From: Batkoa obscura
Taxonomy: Eukaryota; Entomophthoromycota; Entomophthoromycetes; Entomophthorales; Batkoaceae
Length of the DNA: 64,000 bases
Direction: 5' to 3'
Assembly: GCA_030770535.1 (NCBI GenBank)
Contig: JASVEC010000005.1
Location: 682,001-746,000, forward strand
In this document: one piece after another, positions 56,419-64,000 of the stretch
Numbering within the stretch: the stretch's first letter is position 1
How the letters are laid out: the number at the start of each line of letters is the position of its first letter
Program-made: the position numbers and the translations under genes
Notes under the pieces: generated by a model
What the model was told of the DNA's origin: nothing
The model's input: only the letters and a program-made list of their open reading frames with translations
The model's database searches: none

Positions 56419-58215
56419 TTATTTTAATATTGGTAATAATAAACGAAACATTGATAAATTAATTAATTTATCAATAGATTGTTCTGTTGTAGTAAATAAA
56501 TTAATATTTCCATAAATATTTAATATATAAGAATGAGTTATATATGGTAATAATAAATCTAAAAATAAAATTTGAGTTATAAAATTATATTGTGATATTT
56601 TATCTTTTAATAATTGTTTTGGTTGATTAAATTGTAATTTAATTGTTATTAATTTTAATTCATTTAATAAATGATCTAACAATAATTGACTATTATTATA
56701 AAATGCCAAATTTCTTAATTGATTAAATAATAATAATAATTGATTAATATAGTTAGCAAATGGTGGAAATTGTTTTAATTCTATTGGTGGATTAAAATTA
56801 TTATTATTATATCGTTTTATTGAATTATAATAATATTCGGTTGGACTTTGATTAATGTTAAAATTATTTAATTGTTGTTTATTTAATAATAATAAATATA
56901 ATTGAAATTGATGATTATCTAATAATTGTAATAATTGTTGAGTAATAATTGTTATTTTATTATTAAATAAATTTAATGTATTTAATTCAAATTCATTAAT
57001 TATTAATAATCGATAATCCCATCCTATTTTAGTTAATAGATTACCTGATATTATAGTTTGATTTAATAATCCTATTATTAAATTAGGATTTTGTATTTTT
57101 TTTAATATTGTTTTATATTGTTTTATTAATGGATTAATAACATTATATTGAATTAAATTATAATATAAATTGATAGATTGATTATTATTATTATTATTAT
57201 TATTATTATTTATATTATTATTATTTATATTATTTATATTATTACTTTTAAATTTTGGGAATGCTGCTTTATAATGTTGATTTAATTCATTAATAAATTC
57301 AGTAGATAATTCAATTAATTTAATAAATTCTTTACAAGTAAACTCTTCATTATTATTCCAATCTAAATCAATGTTTTGTAATTTATTTTTAAAACATTCT
57401 AATCGACAATTTAAAAATAAATATTGTAAACTCTCAATATTAAAAGTATCCATTTGATTTAAATAATCTATATAAATTAAAACTTGTTTTAAATTTAATT
57501 TTTCATTTTTTAATAATCTCAATAATTCAATTATCATTTTATTAATACTTTGTTCCATTTGTATTTCTATTATTTCTATTATATTATTTTGTTCTAACCC
57601 TTGAAAATATAAATGATTTTTTATTTTCTTCATTGATTGATAACAATTTAATGCTTCTTTAAATTGTTTTTGAGTAACTAGAGTATTTGTTATCTGCGGT
57701 AATTCCATTAATTGAATTAATAACTCATTGTTTTTTTGTATTAAATTAACTCCTTCTTTTCTTTTTTTCAATTCCTCAATTTTAGTTGTAAATCCAACAA
57801 TACTTTTACTTAAATTTAAAATATTATTCGTTACCTCATTATCTACTTTATACTTTAAATCAAATAAATCAAGAACACTACTATCTACAGTTTGTTTTGA
57901 TAATAATAAAAACTCATATTCTTTTTGTATAATACTAGTTTTCTGTTGTTTCAATTGCTCCATTGATTTCTTTAACCTCTCTGGTTCTTGTTTTAATTCT
58001 ATTAAATTAAATTTAAATAAATTATCATAATCTTTCAGTTCAATTGAAGGGGAATTAAGCTCTATAACTGAAATTGATTGGATGGTATTTCTATTTGAAA
58101 TGGAGTGTTTATTATTAGTTGGACTTAACGGTTCTTCCATATTTTTACTTGATTGATTATTATTATATGATAACTCACTTGATAACGAATTGCTTTTTGG
58201 ACTTAAAATTGACAT
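56419..58215 (-). CDS. COG8: Conserved oligomeric Golgi complex subunit 8
   Basis: A 598-residue, intronless frame, normal length for COG8. The COG complex tethers retrograde vesicles at the Golgi; Cog8 bridges its two lobes. Matching segments in order: the N-terminal helical region LKQEPERLKKSMEQLKQQK, then IEELKKRKEGVNLI, ELLIQLMELPQITNTLV, ALNCYQSMKKIKNHL, VLIYIDYLNQMDTF, FLNCRLECFKNKL, and LNQHYKAAFPKF, which align with the Dor1/COG8 family (human LLELLEIPQLMDTCV region). An Asn-rich run at roughly residues 323-352 is encoded by AAT/AAC repeats, and the C-terminal third is rich in Leu, Asn and Gln. COG4 was considered, but the ELPQITNT and IDYLNQMDTF blocks are COG8-like. Confidence 0.82.
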   Translation of the reverse strand: MSILSPKSNSLSSELSYNNNQSSKNMEEPLSPTNNKHSISNRNTIQSISVIELNSPSIELKDYDNLFKFNLIELKQEPERLKKSMEQLKQQKTSIIQKEYEFLLLSKQTVDSSVLDLFDLKYKVDNEVTNNILNLSKSIVGFTTKIEELKKRKEGVNLIQKNNELLIQLMELPQITNTLVTQKQFKEALNCYQSMKKIKNHLYFQGLEQNNIIEIIEIQMEQSINKMIIELLRLLKNEKLNLKQVLIYIDYLNQMDTFNIESLQYLFLNCRLECFKNKLQNIDLDWNNNEEFTCKEFIKLIELSTEFINELNQHYKAAFPKFKSNNINNINNNNINNNNNNNNNNQSINLYYNLIQYNVINPLIKQYKTILKKIQNPNLIIGLLNQTIISGNLLTKIGWDYRLLIINEFELNTLNLFNNKITIITQQLLQLLDNHQFQLYLLLLNKQQLNNFNINQSPTEYYYNSIKRYNNNNFNPPIELKQFPPFANYINQLLLLFNQLRNLAFYNNSQLLLDHLLNELKLITIKLQFNQPKQLLKDKISQYNFITQILFLDLLLPYITHSYILNIYGNINLFTTTEQSIDKLINLSMFRLLLPILK

Positions 58216-58700
58216 TGAGTAGATTGTTTGATTAAAAGCTTTTTGAATTTTAGTTTCTAATTTTACAACTTTAAAAAAATTTATTCCAATTTATTTAATT
58301 AATCCCTTTAAAAGCCAATCAAATTAGACACCGTAGATAATTCAACTTCTTTTTTCTAAGGGATTATATTTTTGAAGCTAATTTTATTACAATTTGGTTT
58401 AATTAAATTGTATATCAAAAGTATATATAATAAATAATAATAGTTAAGCAACTTAAATAATATTGATAAGAATATAAAACTATTAAATTTTATTAAAATA
58501 AAAAAACGTTATCTTATTTTTAAGGAAATTTATTATTATGATTAGTCTTAAAACTATTACTTATTTTAATGAAAATTCAAAGAAAATAATAAAATTAACT
58601 AAAATATAATAGCAATGGTAATAAAAACATAATATTTTATTTAATTGTTTTTATAAATATAGGGTGTTTACAATTTATATAAGTATTTTTAAAATAATAT
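58216..58700. other. COG8 upstream region, nothing else seen
   Basis: AT-rich 5' flank of the minus-strand COG8 gene up to the next miniature element. Confidence 0.5.
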
Positions 58701-58800
58701 AGGGATGTATTTTTTTGTTTAAGAGTTTTATTAATAATTATTCTACTTTAAACAGCGCTTGAGAAATAGAAAAAGTGATGAAACCAAAAAAAACATCACC
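58701..58800 (-). mobile_element. Miniature TIR element, copy 12
   Basis: A 100-bp copy (AGGGATGT to ACATCACC), reverse orientation, flanked by ATAT on both sides. It lies 161 bases from the foldback element. Confidence 0.83.
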
Positions 58801-58961
58801 ATATATTTTAATATAGTATTATAAACTTAAACTAATATTAACTATTTTTAATTTAAATTTAAATTTTATTATTATCTTAAAACATTATTATTAATCTATA
58901 AAGTTATTTAAAAAAATTTGCAATAATATAACTTTTTAATTATTTGATAAGATAACTTTTT

Positions 58962-59765
58962 TGAAATATTGCTTTATCTAGCTCTCGGATTGATTATAAC
59001 ACAACAATCACTTAAGTTGTTGTGTTCTCAAATTCAAACACAATCAATTCAGAGTCCCTTATTTTGATTTGCTGCGAGAATTTATAACTTCATATTGCAA
59101 ACAATATTATCTCCTCGTTTTGATATCCATACTTATTGGAGTATAAAAGAGATTCTTCAATATGATAACTCAATGCTTTTTAACTAAATTACTCCCTGAT
59201 ATCGTACCATTAATATAAGCCACTAAGTCTTTCTGACAATATCTCACGTAGATTTTACAGTAGTATCTTCTATTCTATTTGTTTTACATAGTTCGTAACT
59301 TATGTGAAAGTTGATACTCAGTGGTCGGAGTTAAAAGCTACTCTTGCTTAATTAACTTGCCTTGAGTCGAAGGGTCTTAGTTTATGTAACTAAGATAGAC
59401 TTAACTTAATAGAAATAGTATGTAACAAGCTACGAATTATATAAAACAAATATAATGGAAGATACTACTGTAAAATCTATATAAGATGTTATCAGAAAGA
59501 CTTAGTGATTTTATTAATGGTACGATATCAGGGAGTAATTTAGTTAAAAAGCATTGAGTTATCATATTGAAGAATCTCTTTTATACTCCAATAAGTATGG
59601 ATATCAAAACGAGGAGATAATATTGTTTGCAATATGAAGTTATAAATTCTCGCAGCAAATCAAAATAAGGGACTCTGAATTGATTGTGTTTGAATTTGAG
59701 AACACAACAACTTAAGTGATTGTTGTGTTATAATCAATCCGAGAGCTAGATAAAGCAATATTTCA
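58962..59765. mobile_element. 804-bp foldback element with a perfect 254-bp outer stem
   Basis: The outer left arm 58962-59215 is the exact reverse complement of the outer right arm ending at 59765. Inside it the arms go on to about 59302 and 59424 with several substitutions and small indels, enclosing a loop of ~120 bases. No coding frame. No clear target duplication at the ends (left flank ...ACTTTTT, right flank CACCATAT...). It resembles a foldback/MITE-type transposon. Transcribed, it would give a long hairpin RNA. Confidence 0.8.
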
Positions 59766-59811
59766 CACCATATATATAATAAAAACAGTTAAAAATTAAA
59801 AATTGACATTT

Positions 59812-59880
59812 AATTTATATTAGTATTTTAAATATTACACACTTTAATTTATATTAGTATTTTAAGTATTACACACTTTA
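59812..59880 (+). repeat. 34-bp unit repeated twice
   Basis: TTTAATTTATATTAGTATTT with following TAARTATTACACAC occurs twice in tandem with one difference, just right of the foldback element. Confidence 0.8.
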
Positions 59881-60229
59881 ATTGTTTTTTTAATATTATA
59901 ATTTCTGTTTATTTTATTGCAAATTTATATTAAAATAACTTATTATATAAATTAATATATTTTTATATAAAATGTAAAAGCTCTAATTCTATAATTTAGT
60001 AAATTAAATTAAATTTTAAATTTTAAGGATTTAAAACTTGATTTGATCCTAAAAAGCTTTAGTTATTTAATATATCTTATTAAAAATCAAATAAAATATA
60101 AATTAATAAAAGGATAAAATTTAAATTATTTCATCATAACTATAAACTTAAGATAATTAGCTATTTATTTAAGCTTTTTTTAACATATACAAAAGTTTTA
60201 TTTTAATAACTTTAAGTTTTATTTTATAT
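59881..60229. other. AT-rich spacer, nothing seen
   Basis: Low-complexity A/T DNA leading into the diverged tandem array. Confidence 0.45.
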
Positions 60230-61295
60230 TAATTATAGTTCAGGTAAAGAAACTAAAAGGAAAATTGAAAGATAATTAACTTTTTCATTAGCTAAAAGTT
60301 CAGTGTAATAAAGTTATATTACTTATAATGTGATTGTTATTATAAAAGTTAAAAAGATATAATTTTAAATTAATATTCCTTTTTTCAATCTAATAAAAAT
60401 TTTGTTTAAAAATTTTGAAGTTTATTTTATATAAACTACAGTCTATATAAAGGAACTAAAAGAAGTTGCGGAAATTAACTCAGTTTTATTATTGGTTAAG
60501 GGTTTGATATGGTAAGCATATACTGCTTATAGATCAGTTGCCATAGTAAAGGTTTGAGGCTGTAAATGTGAAAGAAACTGCAAAAATTGAAACCGTAAAT
60601 TGGAGACAATGACTTGAAATTATAATCCTTTAAGCCCAATAAAGGTTCCACTTTGATAACTTTAAGCTTTGTTTAACAAAAACTATAGCCCATATAAAGA
60701 AAATAGAAGAATGTTTGGAAAATAACTTCATTTGATTATTAGCTGAAAGTATATTATTTATAGGCAAGCTATTATCATAAAGGTTGAAGGGTACGGATGT
60801 TTAATATATGATTATCTTTTAAGCTTAATATGTTTCTACTTGATAAGTTTAGACTTTATTTCACATAAATACAGTTAAATAAAAAAATTAAACATGTGGA
60901 AATTACCTCAGTTTTATAGACGGTTAAAGCTTGTTACAATAAAAGGATATTATCTATAGTGGAGTTGTTATGATATTTTTGAGTGGCATGAATGTGGAAG
61001 AGGCTGCATAAAAAAGGTGACATAACGTTGGGATGAGCATAATAATTTTAGCAATTTCTTTTTATATCTAATAAATATACTGCTTCAATAGCTTTAAAAC
61101 TCGTCTAATAGAAACTACAGTCCAGATAAAGAAACTAGAATAAGTCTTGGAAAATATCCAAACTCCATTCTTGGTTAAAGGATTAGTTTAGCAAAAGTAT
61201 TTTATCCACAGTACAACTGTCATCATAAATGTTATAGGGATACGAATGCTTCATTTGTGATTTTTTATAAAATTTAATAATTTAATTTCATTATT

Positions 61296-61392
61296 GAGGG
61301 TGTTTTTTGACTTCATCACTTTTTCCATCTTTTAAGCATTATTTGAGCGGAAAAATTGTTGGTAAAATTCTTAGATATAAAAAAACATCCCC
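61296..61392 (+). mobile_element. Miniature TIR element, copy 13, inside the tandem array
   Basis: A 97-bp copy (GAGGGTGT to ACATCCCC). Flanks TATT and ATTT match imperfectly. It interrupts an array unit. Confidence 0.8.
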
Positions 61393-61850
61393 ATTTGCTA
61401 AAAGATAAATGAAATAAAAGTATATTACCCATAGTGTAATTGTTATTATATATGTTAAAGGGGTAAAAACGTTTAATTTCTTACTCCTTTAAACTTGATA
61501 ATGGCTTTATTTGATGATTTCAGTTTATTTCATACAAACTACAGTTTAGATAAAAGAAATGGAAGATGCAGGGATTAACTTAGTTTTATCATTAGCTAAA
61601 AGTATATTTATTATACAGACCAATTATCATTAAAAAAATTCAAAAGGGTGCAAATATGGAAGAAGTTATAGAAAATGGAAAGTATAGAGTTCAAGGAGAT
61701 ATATTAGCTCGCTAAATTTCTTTAAAACCTAATAGGGGTTCTACTTCGATAGCTTTGAGATTTGTTTTAAAAATATCTATAGTACATTTAAAGAAAACAA
61801 AAGAAGATGAGGAAAATAGCTCAGTTTCATTCTTGATTAATAGATTATTT

Positions 61851-61949
61851 GGGGATGTATTTTTTTGTTTAAGAATTTTACTAACAATCTTTCCACTGAA
61901 ATAGCGCTTAAAAAACGGAAAAAATAATGAAGCCAAAAAAAACACCCCC
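61851..61949 (-). mobile_element. Miniature TIR element, copy 14, inside the tandem array
   Basis: A 99-bp copy (GGGGATGT to ACACCCCC), reverse orientation, flanked by ATTT on both sides (61847-61850 and 61950-61953). The array unit continues on both sides of it. Confidence 0.85.
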
Positions 61950-61995
61950 ATTTTAATAAAACTATATTCCTTATAGACCAGTTTTCATTGTAAAG

Positions 61996-62032
61996 GTCAG
62001 GGTTATGGTTAGGGTTAGGATTAGGGTGGGTT
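61996..62032 (+). repeat. Interstitial telomere-like (TTAGGG)n tract
   Basis: GTCAGGGTTATGGTTAGGGT continues as TAGGATTAGGGTGGGTT: about five TTAGGG-type units with one or two changes each, directly abutting the end of the tandem array. TTAGGG is the common fungal telomere repeat. G-strand runs 5' to 3' on the plus strand. Confidence 0.7.
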
Positions 62033-63699
62033 AATTTTTTTTAAAATTTAAGTTTGTTCATTTGAAAAATTTATTAAACCTTTATTTTTTCAACTATAAG
62101 AAGAAACTAGCAGATTCCAAAAACCCAAGCAATTATTTTATTAAAAATGGAGGTTTACTAATCTCACTCAAAAACAATTCCCATATAAAAATTAAAGGCT
62201 TTTTTAAATAAAGTTAAAATTAGCAATTTTGGTAACTAAGTTAAAGCAACGCTTGAATTTTTATTGTTTTAAAATAAAAGTAGCAGGAATTTAAAAAGTT
62301 GGCATGTGGAAGTATGATTACTTTTTTAATGTGGGATGAGTTAAAAGCAGTAAACGAAATTTAAAGCAATCTTTCTCAATTTGATTTAAAAAATACTTGT
62401 AACATTTAAGTGAACTAATCTTAAATTCTTTTTTCAAATAAAGTTTCAAGAATGAACTTTGTACCAAAGGTAGACAAGTCTTGGACTTACTTCCTACTTT
62501 ACCAGGTGGTTCCTCTTAATGGTTTAGCTCCTTAATTTTACTGGCTTAAGTATTTTATTTTATTTTATTTTATTTTATTTTATTTTAGTTAATAAAACAG
62601 TCGAAGCTTCGGCCTTATAAAAGCAAAAAATACAGAATAAATAAAATTTATTCTACTTTTTCTATATTTTTAAACTGTTTAATCAATTTTTTTAGATATA
62701 AAAAGATACCTTTTAATTTCATACTATTAATATTTATCTTATTTTTTAATATGGGATAATTTTACTCCTAGGTTCAACATTTTTCCGATTTTGATATATT
62801 GAAAATTATAATACCTTAAAAAAATTATAAAGTGAAGTAATATAAAAGATCTATAAAAAATAAGTATTATTATTTATAATAAATAAATAAATAAATTTTT
62901 AAAACTATTTTTAGGTTTTAAATTCATTTATTTTTTATTCATTAAAAAAAGAATTCATTTTTAAATTAACAACTAAAACAATCGGATACCTAATAAAAAT
63001 CATCTAAAACTTAATTTATTGGTATTTTATTATTTAAGTTTAATAATAAATGCTAATTAATTATAATATTTTATTATTATTTGTAGTTTTTATAATTCTT
63101 TATTTATTTCAATATAATTCGGTTCATCAATAAAACCAAGTTTCACCTTAATACTCTTTCTTTATATTATTAAAAGTTAAGGTAAGTTAATTATTATTCA
63201 AATAAGAAATCAATAATTGTTTATTATTTACTATTATTACTTATTATTTATTATTTATTATTTATCATATAGTTGTATAGATGTATTTGTATACTGATAT
63301 AATATATTATTATATACATTGTAATGATAATATAATAGTATAATAGTATAAAAGTATAGCGTAATAGATTATATATTAAAATTATTATTAAAAATATATT
63401 GGCGGTGGTGATATCATTGAATGAATAAATGGGAATTGGAATAGAATTATAGCATTAATTAGTTACCATTCAAGATATTCGAAATTTTACCAATGTATAA
63501 TAAAGAATTTAACATTATGGCATAAATATTAAACAAAAACTTAACCTCCTTCTTATATTAAACTATTATAAATTAATAATACTATTGATAATAAGCATAA
63601 AATAAACGTATATAAATACATTTAAAAAACTTATTGAAGAATTAAAATTAAATTTTATTATACTTTTATTATACTTTTATTTTTCTTATAGTAAACGGA
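62033..63699. other. Intergenic, microsatellites only
   Basis: AT-rich DNA with the TATTT microsatellite at 62551-62586 and a TATTATTTATT-type run near 63231-63265. No gene was recognised before the velvet gene. Part is presumably its promoter and leader. Confidence 0.5.
62551..62586 (+). repeat. (TATTT)n microsatellite
   Basis: Seven consecutive TATTT units. Confidence 0.9.
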
Positions 63700-64000
63700 A
63701 TGAAGAACTTTAAATTAATCCTTAGACAATCTAATAGTGATATTTATTATCAATCTAAAGTTGATAAAAAAATCATTGAGCCTACTCCTATTATACAACT
63801 TATAGTAAATAATAATGATATTATGGATAACAATAGTAATGATAGTGCCAATAACAGTGATAACTATACATTAAGTAACAACAATGATGATTATTTAATT
63901 AGCCCTTATATTTATATCAACGTATCTTTAATAACAAATGATAAAAATATCAAATTAAATGGTACATTAAACCAAAGCATTTACAAGCTAAAAGATTTCA
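63700..64000 (+). CDS. Velvet-domain regulator, 5' part only (cut by window edge)
   Basis: The open frame from the ATG at 63700 runs off the end of the window after 100 codons. LILRQ at residues 6-10, EPTPIIQLIV, then SPYIYINVSL and KLKDF match the opening half of the velvet domain (compare RQQP...PPPIVQL...SPYYIVHVSL). An Asn/Ser/Asp-rich insert of about 30 residues separates the PIIQLIV and SPY blocks. Velvet proteins are fungal nuclear DNA-binding regulators, often heterodimers, linking development, light and secondary metabolism. Because the domain begins within ten residues of the start, this resembles short VosA/VelB-type members; which one cannot be told. An acceptor-like TTATAG just before the ATG leaves room for an upstream exon. 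Confidence 0.85.
   Translation, partial: MKNFKLILRQSNSDIYYQSKVDKKIIEPTPIIQLIVNNNDIMDNNSNDSANNSDNYTLSNNNDDYLISPYIYINVSLITNDKNIKLNGTLNQSIYKLKDF

Larger units (their letters stand above)
60230..61995 (+). repeat. Diverged tandem array of ~190-315-bp units
   Basis: A recognisable block (consensus ACTACAGTCCATATAAAGAA, then ACTARAAGAAG, then CTCAGTTTTATTATTGGTTA) recurs starting near 60236, 60436, 60680, 60866, 61116, 61540 and 61765. Each is followed by a TATTACTTATAG...GTTATCATAAAGGTT block. Units are strongly diverged. Two miniature elements have inserted into it (61296-61392 and 61851-61949). The array ends at a telomere-like tract. It is non-coding and satellite-like. Confidence 0.7.

Noticed and set aside
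56419-58215. Assignment as COG4 instead of COG8
   Set aside because: The ELPQITNT, IDYLNQMDTF and LNQHYKAAFP blocks follow the Dor1/COG8 family, and COG4 is longer with a different C-terminal domain.
58962-59765. Palindromic assembly or amplification artefact
   Set aside because: The inner arms differ at many positions and enclose a unique loop of ~120 bases, which a simple fold-over artefact would not produce.
61712-61951. 79-residue minus-strand open frame
   Set aside because: It is formed by the reverse of miniature element copy 14 and an array unit, not a gene.
1-64000. CRISPR arrays, operons or bacterial ribosome-binding sites
   Set aside because: No regularly spaced identical repeats, and splicing, TATA boxes and protein families show a eukaryotic nuclear genome.
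1-64000. LTR, LINE or virus-like elements
   Set aside because: No reverse transcriptase, integrase, capsid or long terminal repeats were recognised in any frame. Only small non-coding TIR and foldback elements were found.

Overview
The window looks like nuclear DNA of an early-diverging (zygomycete-grade) fungus. It is very AT-rich (roughly a quarter GC by eye), has short introns of about 40-60 bp, an intact tRNA-Thr, and two fungus-specific regulator families: a WOPR (Gti1/Pac2) gene at 41.6 kb and the start of a velvet gene at the right edge. The expanded UDP-glycosyltransferases, the secreted subtilisin and the base composition would suit a Conidiobolus-like (Entomophthoromycotina) genome. 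That placement is inference; nothing here fixes the species.

Left part (1-28 kb): four intact, intronless UDP-glycosyltransferases (1.6, 18.2, 23.9 and 26.2-27.9 kb) plus two decayed copies. The decayed copies (4.9-6.2 kb minus, 21.2-22.5 kb plus) are the cores of a near-identical inverted duplication of about 1.9 kb whose arms bracket some 14 kb. Between the arms lie a secreted alpha-carbonic anhydrase, a 14-exon CTR9 gene with an unusual Arg/Asp/Ser/Tyr-rich N-terminal extension, one UGT and the tRNA-Thr. A small secreted Cys-rich protein lies at 4.1 kb.

Middle part (28-54 kb): a stand-alone secreted I9 (subtilisin propeptide-like) protein, converging with a two-exon glutaminyl-peptide cyclotransferase; NAD(P)HX epimerase (9 exons); the WOPR protein; tRNA 2'-phosphotransferase Tpt1 (6 exons); an unrecognised secreted protein; and four diverged minus-strand genes that look like one Tubby-C-terminal-like (DUF6593/LOR-type) family. 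Long stretches between them show no gene.

Right part (54-64 kb): a secreted S8 subtilisin with its own I9 propeptide, converging with COG8 of the Golgi COG complex. Then come an 804-bp foldback element with a perfect 254-bp outer stem, a diverged tandem array ending in an interstitial telomere-like tract, and the 5' end of a velvet gene.

Across the whole window a miniature TIR element of about 97 bp is scattered: 14 recognisable copies plus a relic, in both orientations. Eleven copies have matching 4-bp ATAT or ATTT flanks, and an apparent empty site exists in one arm of the inverted duplication. No CRISPR, LTR or virus-like element was recognised. Housekeeping genes (CTR9, NAXE, TPT1, QPCT) have introns, whereas the secreted or family-expanded genes are single open frames.
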